Assembly: GCA_036001465.1 (NCBI GenBank)
Contig: DASYUH010000022.1
Span: forward strand, 1 to 64,000
Source: Candidatus Polarisedimenticolia bacterium
Lineage (GTDB): Bacteria; Acidobacteriota; Polarisedimenticolia; Gp22-AA2
Direction: 5' to 3'
Length of the DNA: 64,000 nucleotides
Within the stretch, counting starts at the first letter, position 1, and every line of letters begins with the position of its first letter. Under the pieces are notes generated by a model. The model did not search any database. It was given only the letters and a program-made list of their open reading frames with translations, and was not told the DNA's origin. This document shows positions 32,931 through 41,112 of this stretch, one piece after another. A program made the position numbers and the translations under genes.

Positions 32931-34253
32931 TCAGCCCTCTTCATCCCCGCGTTCCTGAAGGCCGGCCACCGATTCGTAGACCGGCTTCCCCCGCTCTTCG
33001 GCCACGCGCGGGAAGACGCGGCGCAGCCAGAGCGGCGTGATCATCGTGGTGATCAGGACCATCAGGATCATGACCGAGAAGACGTCGCGCCCGATGATGC
33101 CGTTCGCCAGGCCGTACCCCGCGACGATCAGTCCCACCTCGCCGCGCGAGATCATCCCGACGCCGACCCGGAGAGACTCGCGGTAGCTGAAGCCCGAGAT
33201 CCACGCCAGCGCCCCGCAGCCGATCACCTTGCCGAGGACAGCCACCACGAGGATGAAGGCGGTCATCCCGGCCAGCTGGGTGATCTGCCTGACGTCCGCG
33301 CGCAGTCCGATGTTGATGAAGAAGACCGGCACGAAAAACGAGTAGGTCAGGGGGTGGATGCCGCGATCGATTCTCTCCTTGAACGGGGTCTGCGCGAACA
33401 GCACCCCGGCCATGTAGGAGCCGGTGATGGCCGCGACCCCTCCCACGTACTCCGCCGCCCAGGCATACAGGAACGCCACCACGACGACGAAGGCGATCAC
33501 CGGTTCGCTGACGCCCAACCGGGCGACCGCCCGCGTGATCCGCTCGAGGAACCGGCGCCCCAGCACCCAGCCGAGGACGAAGAACAGCGTGATCTTCAGG
33601 CAGACCCAGGCGATCGCCATGCCGAGCCCGGCGGCGGCTCCCGCGGCCTCCGCGCCCTGCGCCGCCGTTCCCCGGCCGACGAACGCCACGACGAGCGACA
33701 GGACGATGATCCCCATGACATCGTCGATGACGGCGGCGCCGAGGATCGTGCTGCCCTCCTTGGATCGCAGGCTCCGGAGCTCGATCAGCGTCTGTGCCGA
33801 GATGCTGACGCTCGTCGCCGTGAGGACGGCCCCCATGAAGAACCCTTCGCCCCAACCGTAGCCGAACAGGTGCGCCGCCGCGGCGCCGCCGGCGAGCGGC
33901 AGGACCACGCCGCCGATGGCGGCCCAGAAGGCGACCTTCCCGACGCGCCGCATCTCCTCCAGGTTGGTCTCCATGCCGGCCACGAACATGAGCAGGATGA
34001 CGCCGATCTCCGCCAGCACCTGCACTACCGAGGACAGATCGGCATGGTGCATCCCGCCGTCCGAGGCGGCGCGGAACACCCCCCAATCCAGCACGTTCAG
34101 TAGGCTGGGCCCGAGGAGCAGCCCGGCCAGGATCTCGCCGAACACCGCCGGCTGCCCGAAGCGCGTGCTGAGATGCCCCGCGGCCTTCGAGATCAGCGTG
34201 ACCAGGGCCAGGAAGAGCAGGATCTGCAGAATGAAATTCATCGAGGCGTCCAT
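32931..34253 (-). CDS. cation:proton antiporter (CPA2, NapA/KefB-type)
   Basis: The 440-residue integral membrane protein has 12-13 predicted helices. Signature segments are FGQPAVFGEILAGLLLGPSL, MFVAGMETNLEEMRRVG, TATSVSISAQTLIEL and ILGAAVIDDVMGIIVLSLVV; the double Asp is the ion-binding pair of CPA2 antiporters. There is no C-terminal TrkA-N/RCK domain, so it is closer to NapA than to KefB. The start at 34253 (MDASMNF) is chosen over 34313 because a promoter (TTGAGC-18-TACAAT, -10 at 34305-34300) would begin transcription about 34293. Confidence 0.9.
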   Translation of the reverse strand: MDASMNFILQILLFLALVTLISKAAGHLSTRFGQPAVFGEILAGLLLGPSLLNVLDWGVFRAASDGGMHHADLSSVVQVLAEIGVILLMFVAGMETNLEEMRRVGKVAFWAAIGGVVLPLAGGAAAAHLFGYGWGEGFFMGAVLTATSVSISAQTLIELRSLRSKEGSTILGAAVIDDVMGIIVLSLVVAFVGRGTAAQGAEAAGAAAGLGMAIAWVCLKITLFFVLGWVLGRRFLERITRAVARLGVSEPVIAFVVVVAFLYAWAAEYVGGVAAITGSYMAGVLFAQTPFKERIDRGIHPLTYSFFVPVFFINIGLRADVRQITQLAGMTAFILVVAVLGKVIGCGALAWISGFSYRESLRVGVGMISRGEVGLIVAGYGLANGIIGRDVFSVMILMVLITTMITPLWLRRVFPRVAEERGKPVYESVAGLQERGDEEG

Positions 34254-34299
34254 TCCCGTCCGGGATCGCCGCCGGTCGAGGGGGGTCGGCGGGGCTGGG

Positions 34300-34329
34300 A
34301 TTGTAGCCGCCAACTCATGCTAGGCTCAA
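34300..34329 (-). promoter_or_regulatory. promoter of the antiporter gene
   Basis: On the minus strand TTGAGC (34329-34324), an 18-base spacer and TACAAT (34305-34300). It overlaps the plus-strand TAGGCT box of the divergent DUF3187 gene (34321-34326). Confidence 0.5.
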
Positions 34330-34334
34330 GCTGG

Positions 34335-35462
34335 ATGATCCGCGCCCCGCTCATCGTGTGGATTCTTCTCGTTCCGTGGAGCGCTTTCGCCTCCGCCCCC
34401 GACGATCCCCTTCCCATCCGGAGCCAGCTGCCGTTCAAGCTCCTGTTTCTCGAGCCGGCGCCGGCCGCCGCCGGCATCGAGCCCGATCGCGAGGCGCGCT
34501 TCGCGCTGCACCTCACGTACGAGAACACTCTGGTGGCAAGCGACGCGCTGGTGAACGAGTTCGACCGGAATGGGGACGCTTATGACGGCCGCGTGACCTT
34601 TCCGACCCTGGCCTCGATCGCAGCCGGTCAGCCGTCCGGCACCGCGTACGTCCTGGACGGGGAAACCCTGAGGACCGTGCTCGATGCACGCCTGGGCATC
34701 GCCCGGCGTCTCGAGGTCGGAGTCGAAGTGCCGTTCCTGTCCCAGGGGCGCGGCTTTATGGACGGGCCGATTGACTCGTTCCACGACCACCTGCACCTGC
34801 CGGATGGCGGCCGGACCGGCTTCGCCCGGGGCGAATTCCGCGCCGGGTACATCGGCGACGGACAGACGGTCTATCTCGATGATCCGCCGGGCGGTTTCCG
34901 CCTGGGGGACATCGTGGTGTCGGTGGCCGGCGCCATCGTACGGCCGCGCGGACGGATGCCGGCGGTCAGCGCCGCTCTGTCCGCCAAGCTGCCGACAGGG
35001 GCATTCAGGAATCTGGCCGGCAGCGGCTCGACGGACTACGGCCTGGCGTTGCGGCTCTCCCGGAAATGGCCACGCTCGACGCTCCACCTCGGCTCGGCCT
35101 GGAACCATGTTGGGGAGTGGAAACTGGCACCCGGGCTGCCGCTCCACGCCTCGAGGAGTCTGTACGCTTCCTACGCCTTCGCCGCCAACCCCCGCGTCCA
35201 CCTCATCGCCCAGGCCATCCGGACGAGCGGCCCGTTCCCCTTCCGCTCCGGGAACGACCTCGGAAAGGTGGCAATGGAGGTCAGCGCCGGCATCCGGTAC
35301 CACCTTCCAGGCGGGGTCGACCTGGAATGGGCCGTGATCGAGAACTTGGAGCCCTACTACAACACTCCGGACGTCGGAATGTTCCTGGGCGTGCGCTGCA
35401 GGACCGCCTCCGCCGGGCCCGCCGGTGGCTCCCCGCCGGCTGTTTCCCGGCCAAGTCCCTGA
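34335..35462 (+). CDS. DUF3187-family outer-membrane-like protein
   Basis: The 375-residue product has a signal peptide (MIRAPLIVWILLVPWSAFAS) and the DUF3187 opening PLPIRSQLPFKLLFLEP. Amphipathic beta-strand pairs follow to the end (for example LEVGVEVPFLS, STLHLGSAWNHVGEW, VHLIAQAIRTSG), consistent with a small beta-barrel. The function of the family is unknown. I use the ATG at 34335, which sits 8 bases after TAGGCT and begins exactly at the signal peptide; ATG 34317 is 6 codons upstream and would precede the predicted transcription start. Confidence 0.8.
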   Translation: MIRAPLIVWILLVPWSAFASAPDDPLPIRSQLPFKLLFLEPAPAAAGIEPDREARFALHLTYENTLVASDALVNEFDRNGDAYDGRVTFPTLASIAAGQPSGTAYVLDGETLRTVLDARLGIARRLEVGVEVPFLSQGRGFMDGPIDSFHDHLHLPDGGRTGFARGEFRAGYIGDGQTVYLDDPPGGFRLGDIVVSVAGAIVRPRGRMPAVSAALSAKLPTGAFRNLAGSGSTDYGLALRLSRKWPRSTLHLGSAWNHVGEWKLAPGLPLHASRSLYASYAFAANPRVHLIAQAIRTSGPFPFRSGNDLGKVAMEVSAGIRYHLPGGVDLEWAVIENLEPYYNTPDVGMFLGVRCRTASAGPAGGSPPAVSRPSP

Positions 35463-35538
35463 AAAATCGTCAGTTGGCGGGGCTTCGGGGCGGGTCATCC
35501 CCCCGCCGGAAGGCTATTCCGATCGCTTATCTATTTCA

Positions 35539-35567
35539 TTGCCTCCACCCCGACGTCGCCGTATAAT
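35539..35567 (+). promoter_or_regulatory. sigma-70-type promoter of the XRE regulator
   Basis: TTGCCT (35539-35544), a 17-base spacer and a perfect TATAAT (35562-35567). The leader is about 83 bases and contains the inverted repeats annotated at 35596-35630. Confidence 0.7.
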
Positions 35568-35595
35568 TCCCGTGCAATCACAGACAGGTCGCGGG

Positions 35596-35630
35596 TTTCC
35601 GGGGAATACACCCGACGGGTGCTCCGGAAA
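35596..35630. promoter_or_regulatory. nested inverted repeats, possible operator
   Basis: Arms TTTCCGG (35596-35602) and CCGGAAA (35624-35630) flank a 13-base palindrome CACCCGACGGGTG (35609-35621). Placed between the promoter and start of a DNA-binding regulator gene, they could be an autoregulatory operator. This is inference from position only. Confidence 0.4.
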
Positions 35631-35656
35631 AATAATCTGACTCGGGGGAGTCTAAC

Positions 35657-36253
35657 GTGGAACCACTCGACAAGGTCGTCATCGGCGAACGGATCAAGTC
35701 CCTGCGCAAGAGCAGGGGGCTGCGGCAGTGGCAGATGGCCGAGTTGCTGGGGGCCACCCAGCCGGCCGTGCACAAGTACGAGAACGGCATCCTCCCCGAG
35801 GTGAAGCGGCTCCTCGAGCTGGCCCGCATCGGCCACACCTCCATCGAATGGATCCTGACGGGGCGGCACTGGGAGAACGGCTCCGGAGAGATGGAGCGAC
35901 TGAAGCCGGAGGTCTACGAGCTGGCCTACCAGTTCCAATCGTTCAGGCCGGAAGAGCGGAAGATTCTGGCGGACGCCCTGGAGGTCATCAACGGGGCGGT
36001 GGCCGCGGTGCGCGAGGCGACCAAGAAGGAGCCGCGCGAGGTGGGCGAAACCGAGGTTGGCCGCGCCTTGAAGTCGTTCGAGAAACACGGCCGGGAAGCG
36101 CTGGTCGCGGCCCTGTCGGTCTACGACGCCGTGGTCACGACCCTCGCCGACAGCAAGGTCAGGGATCTGCATCGCTTCGGTCAGGCCGGCAGCCTCGAGG
36201 TGCCGGTCGAGAGGTCCGTGCGCATGCCCTCCCTCCAGAAGAACGCCGGCTGA
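35657..36253 (+). CDS. XRE-family helix-turn-helix regulator
   Basis: The 198-residue product begins with a Cro/CI-type HTH (residues 8-70: GERIKSLRKSRGLRQWQMAE, LLGATQPAVHKYENGILPEV). Its C-terminal 125 residues are helical, with no recognised sensory or peptidase domain. The recognition helix ATQPAVHKYENG matches the usual S-Q/P-x-V-S-x-Y/W-E-x-G pattern. It has its own promoter and possible operator. It lies 105 bases upstream of rarA, which has a separate promoter. The ligand, if any, is unknown. Confidence 0.85.
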   Translation: MEPLDKVVIGERIKSLRKSRGLRQWQMAELLGATQPAVHKYENGILPEVKRLLELARIGHTSIEWILTGRHWENGSGEMERLKPEVYELAYQFQSFRPEERKILADALEVINGAVAAVREATKKEPREVGETEVGRALKSFEKHGREALVAALSVYDAVVTTLADSKVRDLHRFGQAGSLEVPVERSVRMPSLQKNAG

Positions 36254-36323
36254 ACGACGGCCGCGGCAGTTCGCGTAGAGAACCCTGAAGCGCGGCCGGC
36301 TGACTGCGCCCAGCGCCGCTTGA

Positions 36324-36352
36324 TTGACAGGCTCTGCCCGCCGGTCTAACCT
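36324..36352 (+). promoter_or_regulatory. promoter giving a leaderless rarA mRNA
   Basis: A perfect TTGACA (36324-36329), a 17-base spacer and TAACCT (36347-36352), then 6 bases to the ATG at 36359. No Shine-Dalgarno is present. Confidence 0.65.
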
Positions 36353-36358
36353 CCCGCG

Positions 36359-37744
36359 ATGGACCTTTTCGGATCGGATTCCGACGCCCCGTCTCCCGGA
36401 CCCGCATTCCCCGGGCCGCGGGCCGACGCGGCTCCGCTCGCCGAGCGCATGCGTCCGGAGAGCCTCGACGAGATCGTCGGCCAGGAGGAGCGGATCGGCC
36501 CGGGGCGCCCCCTGCGCGAGGCCATCGAGAGGGACCGGGTCCACTCGATGATCCTCTGGGGCCCGCCGGGCTCCGGCAAGACCACTCTGGCGCGGATCAT
36601 CGCCCGCCTCACACGGTCGCAGTTCGTCCAGTTCAGCGCCGTCCTGTCCGGCATCAAGGAGATCAAAGAGGTGATGCGCGCCGCCGAGCAATACCGGCGC
36701 GCGACGGGCCGCAGGACCATCCTGTTCGTGGACGAGATCCACCGTTTCAACCGCGCCCAGCAGGATGCGTTCCTGCCCTACGTCGAATCGGGCGCCATCG
36801 TCCTGATCGGCGCCACCACCGAGAACCCGTCGTTCGAGGTGAATGCGGCCCTCCTCTCACGTTGCGCCGTCTACACGCTGAGGGGGCTCGACGAGGCCGA
36901 GATCGCCGGCCTGCTCAGGCGCGCCATGCAGTCGGAGCGGGGGATCGCCGCCCGCGGCGTCACCGCCGGCGACGACGATCTCCTCTACCTGGCGTCCCTG
37001 TCCGGCGGGGACGCCCGCCGCGCCCTCAACATCCTCGAGCTCCTCGCCATGACGGCGCCCGCGGCGGCGGACGGCACCCGGCCGATCGACCGCGAGGCGA
37101 TCGCGCGCGCCGCGCAGCGCGCCCCGCTCCTGTACGACAAGGCGGGCGAGGAGCACTTCAATTTGATCTCGGCGCTGCACAAGTCGCTGCGCAACAGCGA
37201 CGCGGACGCGGCGCTCTACTGGCTTCTCCGCATGCTGGAATCGGGAGAGGATCCTCTGTACGTCGCGCGCCGCATGGTGCGCTTCGCGTCGGAGGACATC
37301 GGCAACGCCGATCCCCAGGCGCTCCCGGTGTCGCTGGCGGCCAAGGACGCGTTCGACTTCCTCGGGATGCCCGAGGGCGCCCTCGCCCTGGCCCAGGCCG
37401 CCGTCTACCTCGCGCTGGCGCCGAAGAGCAACGCGGTGTACGCGGCGTGCAACCGCGTGCAGGAGGATCTGAAGGCGGGGCCGGCCGACCCGGTTCCTCT
37501 CGCCGTCCGCAACGCGCCGACCGTTCTCATGAAGGGCCTGGGCTACGGCAGGGACTACAAGTACGCCCACGATTTCGAGGAGGGGACCGCCGACCTGCAG
37601 TGCCTGCCGGACCGCCTGCGCGGACGCCGGTATTACGAGCCGAAACCGGTCGGTTTCGAGAAGCACCTCGGGGAGCGGATGAAGGAGATCGAGGAGGCGA
37701 AGCGGCGCCTGCGGGAGCGCCGGGACGTCAGGCGGTCGCCTTGA
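36359..37744 (+). CDS. rarA: replication-associated recombination protein A (MgsA/RarA, AAA+)
   Basis: This 461-residue clamp-loader-like AAA+ ATPase acts at stalled replication forks. The N-terminus MDLFG is typical. Walker A is [12 protein letters not shown] (about 67-78) and Walker B is [19 protein letters not shown]. Sensor 1 is [11 protein letters not shown] and sensor 2 lies in [13 protein letters not shown]. The C-terminal tetramerisation region carries [14 protein letters not shown] and ends with the [15 protein letters not shown] segment. The 3' end overlaps the convergent zinc-ribbon gene by 17 bases. Confidence 0.95.
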   Translation: MDLFGSDSDAPSPGPAFPGPRADAAPLAERMRPESLDEIVGQEERIGPGRPLREAIERDRVHSMILWGPPGSGKTTLARIIARLTRSQFVQFSAVLSGIKEIKEVMRAAEQYRRATGRRTILFVDEIHRFNRAQQDAFLPYVESGAIVLIGATTENPSFEVNAALLSRCAVYTLRGLDEAEIAGLLRRAMQSERGIAARGVTAGDDDLLYLASLSGGDARRALNILELLAMTAPAAADGTRPIDREAIARAAQRAPLLYDKAGEEHFNLISALHKSLRNSDADAALYWLLRMLESGEDPLYVARRMVRFASEDIGNADPQALPVSLAAKDAFDFLGMPEGALALAQAAVYLALAPKSNAVYAACNRVQEDLKAGPADPVPLAVRNAPTVLMKGLGYGRDYKYAHDFEEGTADLQCLPDRLRGRRYYEPKPVGFEKHLGERMKEIEEAKRRLRERRDVRRSP

Positions 37745-37934
37745 CGGAGGCGGCCGGCTTCAGCAGAAGCCAGGTCACGTCCTTGTCGTCGGGAGAGACG
37801 TCGCACATCGGCAGGACTTTCCCCGCCTCGAACTCCTTGAGGACTTCGCGCCCCGCGAAATGGCAGTTCTCGCAGCGGTAGGTGCCGGACACCCTGCAAA
37901 TCTCACCGGTCTTCCACGTGCGCGACGAATTCAC
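37728..37934 (-). CDS. small zinc-ribbon-like protein
   Basis: This 68-residue product starts at GTG 37934 with GGAGGA 5-10 bases upstream. It has four cysteines in the pattern GEIC-x-VSG-x-YRC-x2-C and a final PMC, resembling small proteins with C-x-SG-Y-x-C-x2-C and a C-terminal PPC that likely bind one zinc ion. The convergent 17-base overlap with rarA fixes the stop at 37728. Longer upstream frames have no ribosome binding site and are low complexity. Function unknown. Confidence 0.7.
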   Translation of the reverse strand: MNSSRTWKTGEICRVSGTYRCENCHFAGREVLKEFEAGKVLPMCDVSPDDKDVTWLLLKPAASVKATA

Positions 37935-38011
37935 CCTGTCCTCCGGGATCGTGCGGGACGAATGGAGGGGCGACGCCGTCACCCCTCGCCGAGAAGAGCG
38001 GAGAAAGGATC

Positions 38012-38068
38012 CTACTTCCTCCCCTTCTTCCCACCTTTCTTCTTGGCAGCCTTCTTTTTCTTCGGAAT
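38012..38068 (-). other. Lys-rich micro-frame, translation uncertain
   Basis: A minus-strand frame encodes IPKKKKAAKKKGGKKGRK and then a stop; it is bounded upstream by TGA two codons before ATT. It lacks ATG, GTG or TTG, so only ATT could start it, with AAGGGGG 12-18 bases upstream. The sequence resembles Lys/Ala tails of histone-H1-like bacterial proteins and may be a remnant. The rest of 37935-38178 shows nothing else convincing. Confidence 0.2.
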
Positions 38069-38178
38069 GGCGACTCACCCCCTTCCGTGCGTCGCGACCG
38101 CGTCGGCCCCTGCCGGCAAGAAATTTTTCGTGGTGTCTATAACATCGTTGCCGACGGGTGTCAACAACTCTAGGACCT

Positions 38179-39057
38179 CTAGGACCTGCCGATGATGCTC
38201 TTCGGGGAGCCGCGCCCCGGCGGACGCCCCGATCGCAAGGTGATGACATCGATGGCGGGACGGCAGAACAGGCGCACCGGCAAGAAGGACCATCCCAGGC
38301 CGCGGCTCACGTGCAGGCGCACCCCGGGGTCCACGTCGAACCAGCCCTCCAGGTGGGCGGTCGTTCCCTGGGGCGCCCAGAGCGCGCCGATCACGGGGAG
38401 CCTCACCTGGCCTCCGTGCGTGTGGCCCGCGAGCACCAGGTCGATGTCCCAGTTCCCGAGGCTGGCGGCGATCTCCGGGCTGTGGGCGACGAGGATGCAG
38501 GCGTCCCGTCTCGCCACGTGCGCCATCGCGAGCTTGAGACTGTCGTGACCGGTGATCGGATCGTCCAGGCCGGCGATGACGATGCGTCCGCCGGGATAGC
38601 GGATCTTCCGGCTGCCGTTGCTCAGGAGCGTGAACCCGGCCCGGCGGACCGCCTCGGGTCCCCACGTCCTGGGAACCCCGGCCCGGTAGTCGTCATGGCC
38701 CCACACAAGGAATTTTCCGCTGCGGGCACGCAGGGCCGCCAGGAACGATTCCAGATCGGCCGGCCGGACGCCCGAGCGGACCAGATCCCCCGAAATGACG
38801 ATGACGTCGGGTTGCGCGGTGTTCACGATCGCGATGGCACGGCGCTCACGCCGGCCGATCGACGCGATGTGGATGTCGCTCAGATGAACGAGGGTCAGAT
38901 CCGGAGCGTCGGGGCTGAGCATCGGCATGTACTCGACCGACCGCAGCACTTCGATCCAGTCCAGCTCGATCAGGGCGGCGTAGAGGCCGATCGCCACGAC
39001 GACCACTCCTGCCAGGAGGACCAGCCGGCCCCCTCTTCCTCGAGGCACGACGCGCAT
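38179..39057 (-). CDS. membrane-anchored metallophosphoesterase (YaeI/YkuE-like)
   Basis: The 292-residue product has an N-terminal membrane anchor (about 11-30, LVLLAGVVVVAIGLYAALIE) and the calcineurin-like phosphoesterase motifs in order: VHLSDIHI, VISGDLV, WGHDD (in place of GNHD), LVAHSP and LAGHTHGGQ. The fold matches YaeI/YkuE-type lipid-A or phospholipid phosphoesterases, but the substrate is unknown. TATATT lies 7 bases before the ATG, with no good -35. It is divergent from rho; an imperfect palindrome at 39097-39128 lies between them. Confidence 0.88.
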   Translation of the reverse strand: MRVVPRGRGGRLVLLAGVVVVAIGLYAALIELDWIEVLRSVEYMPMLSPDAPDLTLVHLSDIHIASIGRRERRAIAIVNTAQPDVIVISGDLVRSGVRPADLESFLAALRARSGKFLVWGHDDYRAGVPRTWGPEAVRRAGFTLLSNGSRKIRYPGGRIVIAGLDDPITGHDSLKLAMAHVARRDACILVAHSPEIAASLGNWDIDLVLAGHTHGGQVRLPVIGALWAPQGTTAHLEGWFDVDPGVRLHVSRGLGWSFLPVRLFCRPAIDVITLRSGRPPGRGSPKSIIGRS

Positions 39058-39096
39058 GGCCTCGAATATAGGGACGGTCCACCCCCCGAGCCACCC

Positions 39097-39128
39097 GGGA
39101 GCCTGTCCGGATGTTCGGACCGGCTCCC
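39097..39128. repeat. palindromic GGAGCCTGTCCG element, copy D
   Basis: Arms of 13 bases (39097-39109 and 39116-39128) are complementary at 12 of 13 positions around the loop GATGTT. The left arm GGGAGCCTGTCCG belongs to the repeat family also seen at 10524 and 28084. It ends 5 bases before the -35 of the rho promoter, so it could also act as an operator. Confidence 0.6.
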
Positions 39129-39133
39129 CGACC

Positions 39134-39162
39134 TTGACCCGGATGGACGTTCGGGCTAGTAT
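39134..39162 (+). promoter_or_regulatory. rho promoter
   Basis: TTGACC (39134-39139), a 17-base spacer and TAGTAT (39157-39162). The leader of about 50 bases contains the 12-base palindrome ACCCCATGGGGT. Confidence 0.65.
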
Positions 39163-39218
39163 TCCCCGGTCACCCCATGGGGTTTGTCCTGCCCCTCCTT
39201 TAGGAACGGCCTTAGCCC

Positions 39219-40883
39219 TTGACTGATAAGCGGCATCACGATCACGGCCGGCCTGCCCATGGCCGGCCCGAATCATCGCACCGCCATGACCCGGACTCGG
39301 GGCAGCCTCCCGCCAATCCGGGCGGGACGGTCGGCCCGCACCCTGGGGGCCAGGCGGCGCCGGCGCCGCGCCCGGATTCCCATGCGCAGCCGCATCGCCA
39401 GCACGGCCACGGGCATGATGGTCAGGCGGGGGGCGGCCAGAACCGCCAGCGGCGCCATCACAGAAACTGGCGGCACAGGCGCGCCCAGCAGCGGCGCGGG
39501 GGTCACCATCCCGACTCCGGCTCCGGGCACGCGTCGGGGCAGGGCCAGGGGACCTTCCGGACGGGCGAGGCGGCCCCGGCCGCGGCGCACGGACATTCGC
39601 AGGGATCGCACGGCCACCCCCAGCATGGACACTCCGAAACGGCTCGGGCGGCCGAGCCGGCCGTGGAAGCGGGCGGCGTCCTCGAGGTGACGGGGGAGGC
39701 GGGCGGATACCTGCGCCAGCCGCGGCGCAACTACCGGCCGTCCCCGGAGGACACGTTCGTCCCGCGCGAGATGCTGCTGCGCCTCGCCCCGGCCAACCAG
39801 CGCCTCAACGGCGGCGGCATCGAGGGGTGCGAGATCGAAGGCATGGCGGCCCACTCCGCGCGCGGCGCGCGGCCGCGTGAGGCGCGGCATGGAGGCCACC
39901 CGCGCCACGGCGGGCACGGGTCGCACGGCGGCGGACGTCCGGCCGGAGGCGGCGGCGCCGCCGGCCTCAGCCTGGTCGAGATCCGCTCGATCAACGGGGT
40001 CAAGCCGGAGGAGTTCGCCCGGCGCAGGCCGTTTACCGAGCTCACCTCGATCGACCCGTTCGAACGGATCAAGCTCGAGACCGAGCCGGCCGAGCTGTCG
40101 ATGCGGGTCATTGATCTCTTGACGCCGATCGGCAAGGGTCAGCGCTGCCTGATCGTGGCGCCGCCGCGCGCCGGCAAGACCACCCTTCTGCAGAAGATCG
40201 CCGCCTCCATCTCGAAGAACCACCCCGAGATCAACCTGATCGTGCTGCTCGTCGACGAGCGGCCCGAGGAGGTGACCGACATGAAGCGCAACGTCCGCGG
40301 CGAGGTGATCGCCTCGTCGTCCGACGACATGGCGCGGCAGCACGTGTCGGTGTCGCGCATCGTCCTGGAGCGGGCGAGGCGCCTGGTCGAGGTCGGACGC
40401 GACGTCGTCATCCTGCTCGATTCCCTGACCCGCCTGGCCCGCGCGCACAATGCCGCCACCCCGGGGACGGGCCGCACGCTGAGCGGCGGCCTGGACGCGC
40501 GCACGATGGAGCAGCCGCGCCGCCTGTTCGGCGCCGCCCGCAAGGCGGAGGAAGGCGGCAGCCTGACGGTCATCGCCACCGCCCTGGTCGACACCGGCAG
40601 CCGGATGGACGACGTCATCTTCCAGGAGTTCAAGGGGACGGGGAACATGGAGCTGGTGCTGGACCGCGACCTGTTCGAGCAGCGCATCTACCCCGCCCTC
40701 GACATCCCCAGGTCGGGGACCCGCAAGGAGGAGAAGCTCTTCACGAAGGAGGAGCTGCCGCGCATCCACAAGCTGCGCCGGGTGCTCTTCGAGATGAAGC
40801 CGCGTGACGCCATGATGAAGCTCCTCGACAAGCTCGCCAAGCACCCCAGCAACAGCGATTTCCTGAAGTCTCTCGATCTCTGA
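39219..40883 (+). CDS. rho: transcription termination factor Rho with His-rich N-terminal extension
   Basis: Rho is a hexameric RNA helicase that ends transcription. The helicase core is standard: Walker A APPRAGKTT (residues 314-322), LLVDERPEEVTDMKR, DSLTRLARAHN (R-loop region) and TGSRMDDVIFQEFKGTGNME. The N-terminus is not: about 150 residues very rich in His, Gly, Arg and Gln (about 24 His) replace the usual helical Rho-N domain. A second His/Gly-rich stretch (about 210-250) splits the RNA-binding cold-shock domain from the core. The 554 residues compare with about 420 in E. coli. The start is TTG after AGGAA. Such extensions are known in Bacteroidota and Actinobacteria, but not, to my knowledge, His-rich ones. 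Confidence 0.93.
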   Translation: MTDKRHHDHGRPAHGRPESSHRHDPDSGQPPANPGGTVGPHPGGQAAPAPRPDSHAQPHRQHGHGHDGQAGGGQNRQRRHHRNWRHRRAQQRRGGHHPDSGSGHASGQGQGTFRTGEAAPAAAHGHSQGSHGHPQHGHSETARAAEPAVEAGGVLEVTGEAGGYLRQPRRNYRPSPEDTFVPREMLLRLAPANQRLNGGGIEGCEIEGMAAHSARGARPREARHGGHPRHGGHGSHGGGRPAGGGGAAGLSLVEIRSINGVKPEEFARRRPFTELTSIDPFERIKLETEPAELSMRVIDLLTPIGKGQRCLIVAPPRAGKTTLLQKIAASISKNHPEINLIVLLVDERPEEVTDMKRNVRGEVIASSSDDMARQHVSVSRIVLERARRLVEVGRDVVILLDSLTRLARAHNAATPGTGRTLSGGLDARTMEQPRRLFGAARKAEEGGSLTVIATALVDTGSRMDDVIFQEFKGTGNMELVLDRDLFEQRIYPALDIPRSGTRKEEKLFTKEELPRIHKLRRVLFEMKPRDAMMKLLDKLAKHPSNSDFLKSLDL

Positions 40884-40920
40884 AGTCCCCGGCCCACGGG
40901 CCTCCCGGGCGAATTACCGC

Positions 40921-40949
40921 TTGACATCCGGGCCGGTATCCTTTACTCT
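40921..40949 (+). promoter_or_regulatory. promoter of the csp leader / possible small RNA
   Basis: A perfect TTGACA (40921-40926), a 17-base spacer and TACTCT (40944-40949). A transcript would start near 40956 and meet the terminator at 40993-41029 after about 74 bases, before the csp coding region. Confidence 0.65.
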
Positions 40950-40992
40950 TCCTCCTTGTAGGAAGTGAGGTTTCTGGTTGGACTTAGGAAAG

Positions 40993-41029
40993 AGCCCCAG
41001 GGACGCACGACTCCCCTCGGGGCTTTTTT
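40993..41029 (+). terminator. intrinsic terminator between the csp promoter and csp
   Basis: A stem AGCCCC/GGGGCT extended by AGGG/CCCT, with an 11-base loop and one bulge, is followed by six T. It lies downstream of rho and also inside the csp leader, so it may be an attenuator or end a small RNA. Confidence 0.75.
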
Positions 41030-41057
41030 AGTGTTCGGCAGGACCGAAGCTTCCACC

Positions 41058-41109
41058 CCGGAACGTGGTGTTCCGGTGCACTGGCCTCTGAAAAGAGGTG
41101 GAGGGAAGG
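41058..41109 (+). promoter_or_regulatory. csp leader hairpins next to the ribosome binding site
   Basis: A 7-bp hairpin CCGGAAC/GTTCCGG (41058-41076) is followed by a 5-bp hairpin CCTCT/AGAGG with a GAAA tetraloop (41085-41098). The CCTC of the second can instead pair with the Shine-Dalgarno GAGG at 41101-41104, so a structural switch over the ribosome binding site is possible. Confidence 0.4.
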
Positions 41110-41112
41110 CTC

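Noticed and set aside
35463-35515. Possible terminator after the DUF3187 gene (GGCGGGG/CCCCGCC)
   Set aside because: The stem is interrupted, the loop is long and no T-run follows, so it was left out of the features.
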